From Eutreptiella sp. 'Long Island Sound 2002' (taxonomy: Eukaryota > Euglenozoa > Euglenophyceae > Eutreptiales > Eutreptiaceae): a DNA stretch of 64,000 nt. The stretch spans positions 167,507,475-167,571,474 of the forward strand of contig OZ038378.1 in NCBI GenBank assembly GCA_964036045.1, given 5' to 3'. This document shows positions 46,701-59,600 of this stretch, piece by piece. Numbering within the stretch: the stretch's first letter is position 1; each line of letters starts with the position of its first letter. Below the pieces are notes generated by a model. That model did not search any database. It was not told the DNA's origin and worked only from the letters and a program-made list of their open reading frames with translations. A program made the position numbers and the translations under genes.

Positions 46701-47622
46701 GTGGCACCCTCCCGGGGACGGCTGCTATGTTGCCACTCAGTTTCCCAGCATTGATTCCCGTGCCCACTTCTCATTTCCATCCCCATGCCCCCCAGCGAAT
46801 ACGTGTTTGTACTCCCATGCGCTGAACAAGTCGCACGCATGCCCAAATGGCCCTGGGCTGCATCTCTTGTGTTCATTGAACAAGCGCTCTTGCGATGGTC
46901 CGCAGGGCCCATCGGCGCATGTTGGGGGTCCCAGCATTGGCGTCTCTGCCTGCCATCTCTCCCGAGTCAATTAGTGCTCGCCTCAACTCACAGCATATGT
47001 CATCCCAAGACAGACCGAATTGTCGCAGTGTTGCTTTTATCGAGTTGGGCGGTGCATGTGGGGGAGGGGGGGTTTGTTGGAGGGGACGGGTGGGCGGTGC
47101 ATGTGGGGGAAGGTGGGGGTTTGTGAATGCACAGGGTTGTGACGGCTTGTGAAGGGGTTTGAAGGGTAGGTTGGGCCTGCAGTACGACCATGCTTCTCGT
47201 CTTCCTGAGATTTCATGTTATTTTGTAGTCCGCCTTGTGCGTAGACCTGATCTGGTCTGATAAATGATTGTCAGTATTGCATTTGGCGGCTGTATTGTGC
47301 CGGAGCTTCCAAGTTCCTCGTGTGGGGCGTCCGCCAGTACGTCCACCGCCAGTGCCGAGTGTGGCCTCGTGAGCACATATACCCTCCCTTCGAGGGTGTA
47401 TGAGCGGGCCTGCCGTGTCCGGCCTACCCCTTTGCACTTGTACCGGATGTGCATGTGGGCACCCGTACGAGGGGCACAGCAGCAACGTTGTCTCAGAATG
47501 TCTTTTGGTCTGTGATTGTATAACTACGGAAATCGCTTTGGCTTATAAGCACACATAGGGCTCTATGGCAGGCGTTTTGGTCCACCGTAAAGAGAGCTAG
47601 CTTCCCATCCAATCCAACGCAA

Positions 47623-47665
<43 letters not shown>

Positions 47666-50600
47666 CACAATAACAACAGCAGCAGCAATAATATAAATGA
47701 TATGATATTGTACTACGGTGGTGCAATGTGATGATAATGAAAAAACGAATACATGAAAGGAAAACGGACGGAGCTCCAACAGGGAAGGGAACAACAGTCC
47801 GACTTGCAAGACGCCCTGGAGCGGCCCTTGCAGGGAAGACCTGCAGTAGTCCTCCAAAAAGAAAAAATAGGGCGGACTACAAAATGACATGAAATCGCGG
47901 GAAGACGAGAAGCATGGTCGTACTGCAGGCCCAACCTGCCCAGCCAGAACCGAAAAAAATGGGAAAATGGGAAATCACCAGAGGAGCCCCAAATTTGAGG
48001 CCCGGTTTCAGTACATTTTGGGCAAAGGCGGTGTGGGGACCGGATGGGATGTCCCATACTGAACATGTGCTGTGGGCCGTGCTGATGCCAAGCCATAGGG
48101 GCAGGCGTAGTGCTTGCACACGTTGGGTGGCTGGCGTGTCTGCGGTCCGTATGCTTCATGCCCATGGGCCGTGATGCGCTACGGAGGGGAGGAGCAGGCC
48201 ACGTGTCTGCCGCACCCTCTGAGCATTACAATACAGGGGGTCCACCAGGTGCTTATGGCTGCGCCGGGCCTTGGCGTTCACTACTCTTCGCCGGCTCGCT
48301 CTGAATGCCCCGCAAACAAAAAGGCGTCAAGGCCACGCACGTGGCCGTGGGGGGCATGTCAATTCATGACCAGGGGCTTGGGGTGGGGGCGTCTGAGCTC
48401 CCGGTAAGCGATTTGCTTTGGGCCTGTGACCCAGCGACCCATCCCCCCCCCCTCGTCACGTGCGCCAAGCACAAGCAACTGACATCCTTCACAGCCCCCA
48501 ACACGCTCAGCCAAGCCTCCTCCACCTCATTCAACCATCCACTTTCCTCTCCATATCGCCTGCTATCAACGGGATCCCGGCTAAACACTCAGAGGGGGAA
48601 GGGCAGGGGATACCCGCTATCATCGCTGTCCCAATCCGAGTCTCCTGCCCAATCCCCCCAATTGAAGTTCCAGCCCCAATCCTCGCCCCAATCAGATTCG
48701 TCATCCCAATCCGAATCGTCCCACTCGTCATCGTCCTCGTCCTCGTCCTCTTCCTCCCCCTCATCATCGCTCGCCTTCTGCGGCTTCGCAAGCTTCGGCC
48801 GCCGCCGGCGCTGCCGGTTCCATCCCCCAAACCCGAAACTGAACACTGGCAACTGCGCCGTGAACCCTTGCGGGGTCTCCTCTCTTTCCTCCTCCTCCTT
48901 CTCGTCGTCACTGTACTGCGTCACAGACTTGATCCTCTGGGCCCAATCCACAGCGTCGTCCACCTTCAGCATTTCGTCCGTGAACCCGACCTCACCGAAG
49001 CGCTGATACCACCTCTGCATTGCATCCACCCGCTTCATTTCGAACGAGGCTCCACCTTCACCCGTCATAACCTTCACAAAACAGGCACAGAAGAGGCGCA
49101 CGCCCACAGCGGATACGCAGGACGTACGCAGGCGGGGTGGCAGAAACAGGGGGCACAGAGCCGCACACAGTCGGCACGCACGAGGCACACAGGAGACGCG
49201 CAGCCGGCGCACCACAGGCACACGCCCGGCGCGCAAGAGGCACAATTTGGCCGGCACTCCAAGGGCACACAATGGGCACAGCGGAGCCATGCAAGGGTGC
49301 GTGCAGAGGGAGCAAGCGGAAAGCGCGCAGGAGGCACACACAGGACACACGGGAGGCACACATAAAGGCGGGGGGGGGGGGGGTAGTCCGGGACAAATCA
49401 TGTCTGGTCAAATTTAGTGCGGGACAAGTTGTGCCACCATCCTTGAAATTGGTGGGACAGATTGCGTTTCATTTTCTTCGACGAAGAACAAGCACATACA
49501 CAAACACACGAGGCTGGCACACAAAAGGCACGCACTGGGCACAAAGAAAGCAGGAAGGTGCGACACGGTGCCCAAAAGGCAACAGGTGGCACACCGAGGC
49601 ACACGGCAGCACACAGCAGGCCCTCACAGATCTCAGGTGGCACAAAGGAGGCACACTTTCATCTGCGCAAAGTCGCAGAACCACATTTTCTTGTCCATCT
49701 GCAACTGGATGTTGCCCTGGGCATTCTTCTGGTATTCCTTCTCGAGCACGTCGGTCTGCTGCTGTGAGAAATTGATGGTGCGGCTGTTCTTGACGTAGCT
49801 CCACTCAACGTTGTCCTGCATCCAATTGCTGTCACCGTACTTGGGGGCCAGGGCATCCACGATGACGTGGTTAGACTGCACCTCCACCACCAGCCCATCC
49901 TCGACCTTCAGCAGTGTGGCCGGCGGCCATGATCTGGAGCCCTCCACCACCACCACCAGGTGGATTGTGTACTGGTTCAGGTGCTGACCGCCGCCATTGC
50001 CCTCGGGTATCAGGTTGGACATCTTCAAAAACCCTGGATGACACACATGGGAACAGAGGAGGGTGATGCACTCAGAACCGCCGGGAGGGAAGTGCACACA
50101 GGGGCACCGCCGGTTTTGATCCCTTGGCGAACAACGGAGCGGGGCTGGCGTGCCCCCAGCCTCAGTGGTGGGACCCCCCCCTCAGGTGGTGTCGGCAGCC
50201 CGGTCGGTCCACTTCCAGGCATTAGTGGCAGACCAGGGGTCCGCTTGCCGGCCCAGGGCAGGCGGCTGATGGCCCCTGGGGTGGCTTGGATAAGGCCACG
50301 ATGATGAAAAGCAGCGTGCAGATATCAACCGATGTGAGCCATAATAACCCAAACAGTGGTCTCTGCAGCATGACCATGTATGCCCATCATTGTTTTGCAC
50401 AAGTCATTGGACTCCCAGCGTCACATTGTATTCATCTGCGCAACAGATGACTTTTCCGGTGACGCTGCAGCTCGTGTGCCGCCGATGTCGAGCTCTGAAA
50501 TACTGAGCACCCCTGCGTATGCTTCGTGGGCAGCATTGCCCATGTATTTTCAGATGAACGTTGGTGATTGGCGAGCCCTTTCGGCCCTGTGTTGGGCTGG

Positions 50601-53600
50601 GGAATTCCCCTCCAAGGTGCACGAGCACCGGTCCCGAGATGGTTGTTGCCAGGGCCACGGGGGGGCGACTACAACCGGTCCTGATGCGACATACCCCCCA
50701 GCTATCTGTCAAAACTCGGGGGGGGGGGGAGTTGGGGGGGGGGGTCCAGCCGGGGGTCGGGGGAGGGGGTCCTGCCGGGGGTCGGGGGGGGGGGGTGTTC
50801 CTGCCGGGGGTCGGGGGGGGGTCTGGCCGGGGGTCAGGGGGGGCGTCCAGCCAGGGGTGAAAGGGGGGGGGTTAGGGTTAGGGTTAAGGTTAGGGTTAGC
50901 CCTAGGGTTAGGGTTAGGGTTAGGGTTAGGGCCAGGGTTAGGGTGAGGGTTAGGGCTAGGGTTGCTGTTAGGGTCTGCAGCCCTCCTGTAGCCCTCCTTC
51001 AGGTCAAAATTTTTTCTTGTTGTTTTAACACAAATATGAATTCTCTACAAAATTTTGAGTATTTTGAGTATAAACACATAGTATGAAAAAAAATTGGCGC
51101 CTTCGGCGCCGGACAGTTTTCTCTAGGGACACTTGTCGGTGGCCGACCCGGCACCACTATCTTTCAAAACCCGGGGGGGGGGGGGGGGGGCTGGGGGGTG
51201 TTGCATACAAGGACCTGGCCCGGCCCCCCCCCCGTGGCCAGGGCATCCCCCTGCCATCCCTGCTCCGCCATTGCTCCCCACCCACTCCCTTCCCCCCAGA
51301 GCCCTGTGTACCTGAACTACTGTAGCCCCGGCCATCGGGTGCAGGGGGTCCAGGCCCCCCCGGAGCCACAGAGGACGAGGCTGGCTGGCCACCAGCCCAG
51401 GGCCACATCAGTCACCAAAACGACGGACACCAGCCCACATCCATTACACCCCAAACACCGTTGGCGGCGCTCAAGGGCTGCTGAACAGACCCTGCGTGCG
51501 CTGGACACGGGGAAACCGCCGTCACCCCAAACCGAGGGGGCACGTGAAGTGGAGGGGCCCCTGTGTCGACGCGCGCACGACTAATGGCGAGCAGGAGGCG
51601 ACCCGTTTCGATGACCAAGCAAAAGCTGCGGGCAGTCAGTACCCGTTCCAGAGGGGCAATGCCTTCCGTTTGGGATTCCCGTCGCGGAGCACATGCAAAC
51701 AAACCGATTACGGTCCATGAACGGCGTCAGCACCGTAAAATAATTCCGGTGCGGTAAAATGGGTTCCCTGTTTTCTGGCCCCACCGCCCCCTAAAATGGG
51801 GCTTTGGGCTGTCATTTTTCAAAAAAAAGTCTATTACCACGTCAGCACCTTGTACGACGTGCACCGCCGGGGGGGCATGCGAACAGTGCGCCCTGACGGA
51901 ATCGAAAAGGCGCGGGACGCACAAAAAAAAATCGATGGACTGGACTCCCACGGGCAGACCCCCATGCGGAAAGGCAGGCCAAACCACCCCCAAACCTCGA
52001 GACGCGGTGTCGAGCACTTTCAGCGCGGCTCGGGGGTCGTCTTCCCCGCCCCAGGGACACACTTCGCCTTCGATTTCGAGGTCATCGTAGGACACCTCGA
52101 TCTTCTTTTTCGTCTCGTCATCCTCCTCGGCGTCGGATTCATAGTAGTCCTGGGCAAGGGCATGACAGGGGCAGGGGCACGGGCAGAGACACGGGCAGGG
52201 ACCAGCGCACCGGTAGGACCAGCGGCACGGCCAGGGGCACGAGCAGAGGCATGGGGCAAGGGCAGGGGATCTGCTCTGGGACAAAGGACATCCGCAGAGG
52301 CGGGGCCAAGGCATGAGAGGGACAGGGGCAGAGGTACCTCCAACTCCACGACAAACTTGTCCTCCTCGTCCGCCCTTGCAACGACCTTCCCATACTCGTC
52401 CCAATAGCCGTCAGCGGTCACCATCACTTGGACGCCGTCCAGCAGCGCCCGGATGTTGGCGGCCTTCTCGATTTCGTCCGTGATCCGCTCCCGCACGTCT
52501 TTGTACTCGGAATACCCAAACATGACCACCTTCTTGGGTAAGCGGCCGGTGGTGAAGTCGTACTTCAGGACGCGGTACGGGACTTTGACGGCGTTCTCGT
52601 CTTCCTACGGGACGGAGGACGAGAAAGGGAGGGGGCACGGGAGGTGACAAGAAAACCGGGAAGGCGTGGGAAGGAATGGGGGGGAGTGTGAGGGGGAGCT
52701 GTGACTCTATGGCACTCTATGACTCTATAGCCCAAGGGCTGACCGGGTAGCACAGGATTTCGGGGATCTCCACCCCTGAAACCCCTGTGCGACCTTGGGG
52801 ACGTGTATACAGTGTGAGCCCTCCCGGCACCATCCGATATCCTGTGGCTTTGCTCACGCCGCATACCGACGTGGCCCCAGATCACACTGCATAAGGTCGC
52901 CGTCAATGTGAATGCGTCGCAAGCCGAGTAAGTAACCCTACATCGGAGCCACTAGGAGGGCTTTGGAAGAGAGAGGGGGAAGGGAGGGGGGGGGGGGGGG
53001 GGGTGCATGAGTGTGGCTCGGTGTGAGTGAGTACACCCCTGTTGCAGTCGGGGGGGCACTAGTAGCTCCGGGCCACTGACTGCTCTTGTCTTTGTGGCTG
53101 GTGTCCTTGGCTGGTGGTCTGTGGGGGGCAAGGACGTACGTGTAGGCAGAGGTACCCTTTCGGTAGAAATCGCATAGGGCGACCCTCTGTTTGAGGGTGA
53201 GAGAATGTGGCAAGGATGAACTTGACATGCAGAGGTTTCCCCAGCGCTGGCTCAGCTCTGGTCCTTCCTGGCTCCCTTTCCTCCTGACGTTCATTCCCCC
53301 TCCCCGCCTTCTTCATCCGGTTGCGGTTCTGCACAGGGGAAGGGAGAGAGAGGGGGTGGGCACGGGGAAAGTGATGGAGCTGAGGGGCAACAGCGCGGGA
53401 GAGGAGAAGCTCCCCACCACCGTCAGGCGGGCCCTTGCCATGCGAAGGAATCAGTGCGGGACCGGTATTCGTGCCTGCACGCAGCAGAATTGCACATGCA
53501 AAGTGGCGGGGGGGCCTGTGTCTATGGTTGGGGATGTTTCTTGAGGATGGCAAAGAACAGCGACATCAAAAATTCCAGCCGGGCAAGTCGAAGGGGACAA

Positions 53601-56600
53601 CCGGTGCTCTCCGTTCCTCTCCAGTGCTCCAGCGACGGGCTGTGTTCGGGCACAACGGGGAGGGGACAGGGGGGAGTGGAAGAAGTGGGGGGGGGGGGGC
53701 TGGGAAAGGAAGGTGGCAGGAAGGAGAGGAAGTGCGTAAACGTAGCGGTAGAACACCCAACGGATACTTGGGAACCAGCAAAAGACTTCTGCCTGCTTTT
53801 TCATGTGCATGGCCCTGCGAGCCACCGAGGGCTCCCTTGCAGGACGGTTTCGTGCCCCTGCTCCCTGTCCCGACGGGGACGCGATCCCAGGGCCTCATGG
53901 TCAGGCGCCAGGTGCTGCGACGGCTGAACCACGCGACCCCATCGAGAGAGAAGGAAGGAACAGGGAAGGGAGGGGGGACCTCGTCGTCCTCCTGCTGCTC
54001 TTGACCATCGGCGTCCTGGTCCTCTCCCTCCTCTCGCTCCTCCTCCTCCTCCTCCCCTTCCTCCCCTTCCTCCTCCCCTTCCTCCTCATCCTTATCAGCG
54101 CGGTCTGAATCCTCCTTCTCCTCGGCATCATCCTCCTCCTCCTCCTCCTCATCATCCTCGCTTTCCCCTGCAAATGCGCAAAGTACAGCACAAGTAGCTC
54201 AGGCGATAACAAAGCATCGTTCATGTTTTCTAAAGCATGAGGTTGGCAGGGAAGGCAAGGGAGGGGACAGAACGATGGGAGAGAAGTTTCAGGGTGCACG
54301 CACGCTGCGCAGACGACAGTTTTGATCCGATTTATGCCGCTGCACAAAGCAGTTTGGCGGTATTTGCAGGTTTCAAACTCGCGATTTCAAGTCGAGAGGT
54401 TATTTCGGAGGCTGCCCGCGTCTCTGCCCCGTGTGCGCAACAAGCAGCCGCTCCCCGTTGTCCCCGTCGAACTCGCACAGTCCTGGCACAGCCACGGCCG
54501 ACCCAAGAAGGGCCATCAGAAAACGCGCTGAACAAAATGGTCCGTGGACCGAAAGGGGGGAATCGGTTGACCAGTGTTCTCTGGACGCGTTGAAGATTGT
54601 TGTTCTGCAGTGGTTGCGCACAGCCGTACAGTTGCACACTGACGGCAAAGGGCATCAACAGGCACGCAAGCATGGCAGGCCAGAAGCCATTGCGGAAAAA
54701 TTGCAATAAATTGCGATAGATCGCGGAAAATTGCGGAACATTGTAGACCTCAACCCCACACAGAACAAAATACAGGGGGGAGGGGACTTGGTGCCTCGTC
54801 AATTTGGCGGTGGAAAATTGGGCTGTGAGAAATTTGTCAAGACAAAAAGGCTCAAAAAAGAGGCACTACAATCCTGAATATTGGCCAAAAGGGTTCAAAC
54901 AACCGGTGACTTCCAAACACAGTGTTTCAACGTCGACCCCCCCCCCCGTCTCCAGGTAAATCCCCCGGCGGATCGGCCAGAATGCGTGGCGCTAAACGCT
55001 GCCTTCCAGTTTGTTGAGTGGGAGAAGCCAGACGCGCTTCAGGGCCACGCAGGCTCGCCGCACGCAGCCGATGGCACGCCTGCCCTCAAGCGCATTGCCC
55101 GTACGGGGACAGGGGGCAGCCCTCGAACTTCCTCACGAACGATGGTGTTGCGCGTGCCACCGGAGCGGACGCCTTGACTCGGCACAGCCGCGCTCCCCCC
55201 GGCGGGGCAACGAAACCGGCCCCCCGGGCGAACGCACGTTGCTCCATCGTCCTACCGCTGCGGGGGATGAGAATTCAGTCGCAACTTTCGCCCCAGCCCC
55301 TGGGGTGCGGGGGACGGGGGCCATGGGGGGGGGGGGGGGGGCTTCTGACGAAAACACTTGGCGCATTTCGTCGGTCCCTCTGTCGCCGTCCCTGTGCCTG
55401 TGCTCCGCAGGGCCGGGGCGGGGCGGGGCGGTTGAGGGGAGTGGGCCACACCGCTTCCTGACCTGCAATCAATCCAGGGGCACATTCGCGGTGTGCACCT
55501 GAATCCTCACCGACACGGTTCACCTCCCGCCGACAACCATAAGGCCCACTAGGGCGGCCCTTGAGAAAGAGAGATAAAAAAAAAAGTGTTCCGAAACGGT
55601 AGTTTTGCAAAAAGACCGCATGTAGCTCATATGTTCAACCACCGTTGGTGGCGATTGGCGGTTGGCGGTTGGCGGTTGGTGGCGGTTGGCTGCGGTTGGT
55701 TATTGGTCATTGGTGGTTGGTGGCGGTTGGCAGTGGTTGGCGGTTGGCGGTTGGTGGTCCCTGGGGGCGGTCCTTAAGGGCGGTCCTTAGCAAAAAAAAA
55801 ACTGGGTCCCTTAAGAACCGCCCTGAGGCCCACTCCCTCCATGTCAGTGCTCAGTAGTGCTGCAGCGGTCTGGTCGTTTCAATCCTCTGAGCTCGAACTC
55901 GTTCCATAATGCACCTTTCAATGGGATCATTGAGACTTGCACGATGTGCATCATGTGCAGCCCAGCCCCCCCCCCCCCCCCCCCCGCGCGCGCTGCGCTG
56001 TTATGGTGGAGATTCCAACACCGCTTCCGTGCCTATTTATGATCGGGGTTGTTGCTCCCGCACCCCGTTTCTCCCCTACCGACCTCCCACTTTCCCACTC
56101 TTCTTCCCTTCCTTCCGCCCTGCATCTCCCCCTACCTCCACCTGAACCCGACGACATGGAGCCGGATCGCTCCATCTTCTCCCGCTCCTTCCGCTCCTTC
56201 ATCTTCTCTTTCAGTTTCTTCTTCTTCTCCTCCAATTCGATTTTCTTGCGCTCCTCCGCGTCCCAAATCTCGGCCTTGGGCTGCGGACGCTCCTCGTCTT
56301 TGACGCACGGGTTCGGCGGCCGTCCGGCAGCCGCCTCCTCCGCGTCGTACTGCTTCTCCGCTTCGATCTGCTTCAGCAAGTCCTCCTCCTCCTGCCGCTT
56401 CAACTCGGCGGCGTCCTCCGCTTCTCTCGCCAAAATAATTTGGTGACGCATATTCGCAAGCTCCTACACGCACGCAAAAGGCACACATGAGGACACGTGC
56501 GGTACGCATGAGGCATGCGCCCAGGGCTGTCCTTAAGACTTAAACAAAAGCTACCGGCCTCCGGTACACTCGAACCTCCGCAGAGCGCCAGACGGCGAGT

Positions 56601-59600
56601 AACTGCGGTTGGATGGCCAACAGGCGTCGGGCAAGCGCCAACCGCCGTCCGTTGAGTGCCAACCCCCATCGGCCAACCGAATCCCGCCACCGATAGCCCT
56701 CAGGCCGTCCTTCGCGGAAAAAAACGAAAAGAAAGAAATATCCCGTTCCCAAAGGACGGCCCCGCGTGCGGCGCAACGAAGGCGCACACAAAGCGCACGG
56801 GTGCTATGCACGAGGCGGACGACAGGCACACGGATGGCAGGCCAAACGCACGGGCCGACAAGAGGCGCTGGGAGCCGGACATGCCACTAGCATCTGGCAG
56901 GGCAGCTGGTGCAATCGGCCCCGTCCCAAAGGCCACTCAGTAATACCCGCCCCGAACTCAGTAGGAACGTGCTGCGTCCAGTCTGTGGCTCAGGAGGACC
57001 CTGCTCCATCTGATCATGTCTGAGCAGGCAGACGCCAGTGGCAAGTCTGCTGGGAGCACGGGTGACATAACGCAGGCATACCCCCGGCATACCGCAGGGC
57101 ACAGACGGGACCCACCACTGCCACGCGGGGGCACACAGGGGGTGCACTGGGGGGCGCACGGGACGGGGCACAGGCACACACACCTCCTCCTGCAGGGGCT
57201 TCACGGTGGCGCTCTCCACGCTCAACGAGGGGCTGCGCCGGACAACTTCGGGCTCGTCGTCGTCGTCCATCAGCGAAAGCTTGGCCTCCGGGTCACACAC
57301 GGCCTCCCACCACTCGTTGTAGCTCAGCTTGCCATCCCCGTCCTGGTCCGCGGACGTCACGAAATCGATGACGTCCAGCTCCGTGGGCTGCAGCTTCAGG
57401 TACTGCATGGCCCCGTTGATCTCCCCGAGGGACAGCAACCCGCTGCGGCTGTCGTTGAACAAACAGAAGGCGTCGTAGATGGCGAGTTTTTTGTCCGCCT
57501 GCGAAGGGGTACCAGCAGGACAAATGCCCAAGAGCTGCCTGGGCTGGGACCCTTGCCCCACATGGCCCTTGCCTGCCCCACAGAGGTCTCCGCGCACTCT
57601 GCAAGCGTATTTGCCTCCCCCATGCACAACATTGCCTTTGGGCTGGGCACTGTCCTGTGTTAAGTGGGAGCTCTGGTGTCTGTCCGTGCCACAGGCACAA
57701 ATCCCAACAAATGGCCCGTAAGCGCCACGCCCCTTCCGCATTCGCGTCGCCCCGTCCCTTGACCACATCGGTGCTGGAGAGCGCTCCCCAAACTCGCGCT
57801 CTGGGGGTGACCAAATGTTGAGCCTGGCGGCGCTGGCCGGGCAGTGAGCGCTGCAGGGGCACGGTGCTGCAGGTGCGTTCCGTTGGGTGGCTGTTTCTTT
57901 ACGGGGCCCGGGGCATTCACCCGTTCTTCCCTTCGCGTGCTGCGTCGGGTCTTTGCGCTTTGCGGCTGCTGGTGTCGTTTCCGCGTTCGCGGAGCCCAGT
58001 AGTTGGTGCACCGGGCCTGCGCTGGTTGCGGCGGATGCCGTTTGTGCGTTAGCGGTGCCCAGTAGTTGGCGTACTGGGATTGTGCTGGTTGTTGCGGCGG
58101 TCGTTTGACGGTTTTCGCTGCCCACGCTCCTCCGCCCTCCGGTCGTCCACGTGCCTCGCCGCGTTTCCGTGTGCGCGAGGCTCCGGCGCCCCACTCCTCG
58201 GCGCGTTGTCCCGGCCGTCCACCCCCTGCGCTCCAATACTCCGTGGGTCGCGCGTGCGCATGGCGCCCACCCCCCACCACCACCACCAAGACCAAGAAGC
58301 AGGTCACACCGGCGACATGCCACTGGACACCGGGCGAAGGGCACGGCAACCAACCAGCACTTCTGCAAGTGCCTCCCACGTTATTTTGTCTCGTCATTGG
58401 CTCGCGGGGGATGACCACATTGACGAGGGCGGTCAGAACGGGTCAGGAGCATCAGGACGTTCCCTGACTGCAACAGCGGAGGGCCTGGGCTTACCCGATG
58501 ACATTTGGAACGCCAACCGCCAGCAGTAGACCACCGATAAATGTGACTCCGGATCACTGCCGGCGGGGGAAGCCCATCCCCCCCCCCTTAAGCGGATGCT
58601 ACAGAGGGGGTGAGCGGGGGGGGGGGGGGGGGCATATCCCCACAGCCTTCACCGGCGGTCCTGACTTAAGGTTGGCTCTGAAGGCGCCGCAGAATTGCGT
58701 TGGTCTGATGCAGCCAGCGCCGAAGTCGCCAAAAGGAGCTTGGGTCAAAGAGGGCGGTTTGGAGTGAGAGGGAGGGGGGCGGGGGGGGGGGGGGCATGGG
58801 ACCCACGCGCGGTGGGGCTGCGTCGATCAGGACAAGTCCGCCCACGATCGTCTGATCGCCCCCGCTGTCCGCAATGCCCCAAACGTCTTTTGCCCGCGGG
58901 CAGCCCGGCCCGCGTCGGTGGTATGCCTCCGTCAGACACACCAGAGCCTCGCGGATCTTCAGGCACTGCACTTTGGAGTGCAGCAGGTGGAACTCGTTGC
59001 CCAAGCGGAAGACCTTCGTGACGGGGGTGTCGTCCCAGTTCTTTTGGATGCGGCGCCGGGAGGCCAGGATCTGCCGGTAGTACGTGCGGCGGGCGTGGCG
59101 GGTGCTGGACTGCAGCGCCTTGATGAGCACGCCCAGCTCCGGGTCCAGGTAATGCATGTCGCAGTCGAACCAGCGGAATGCCTGAGGGCAGATCGGGCCT
59201 TCGGAGGGTTGTATTAGAGGAGAGGAGGTAAAGGGGGGGGGGGGGGGGAGGAGTGGGTCTAGAAAGACGCCCCGTCCTCCTAGTGGAATGCCTGACAACC
59301 ATTGGACGAGGAGAGAGCCCCCCCCCCCCCCTCCCTCCTCCTCTTCCAATGCGTGATCCAACAAGAGATTTTCAGTTGGATTTTCTGGAGAAAAGTTCTC
59401 TTTGCCCCCGGTCGCAAAATTTCGGCAATTATTTCGGAAACGTTTCAGTGGCCCTTTCGGCCCGAGACCACGTTCATGCCCCGCGGCGGGCCTCTCTGCA
59501 CGTCAAAAACCCTCCAAACTCTCCACCGCCCCCTCTACGGCCCTGAACGATCCGCTCCAACCTTCGACGACCCTCCCTGTGCTCTCAGACCCGTTGCAAT

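Noticed and set aside
48305-49365. Plus-strand ORFs of 233 and 301 codons
   Set aside because: They are shadows of exon 11 and its intron on the minus strand. The Ser and hydrophobic runs are the reverse of the GAC/GAG-rich coding strand.
53150-53328. Possible exon NRNRMKKAGRGNERQEE in the intron between exons 7 and 8
   Set aside because: It has a good acceptor at 53329, but no donor in the needed phase. Exons 7 and 8 join in frame without it. It may be an alternative exon.
58807-58941. Longer exon 4 ending at a GTGGGT donor
   Set aside because: It also keeps phase, but adds a Gly/Pro-rich stretch and breaks the helix leading into the EF-hand.
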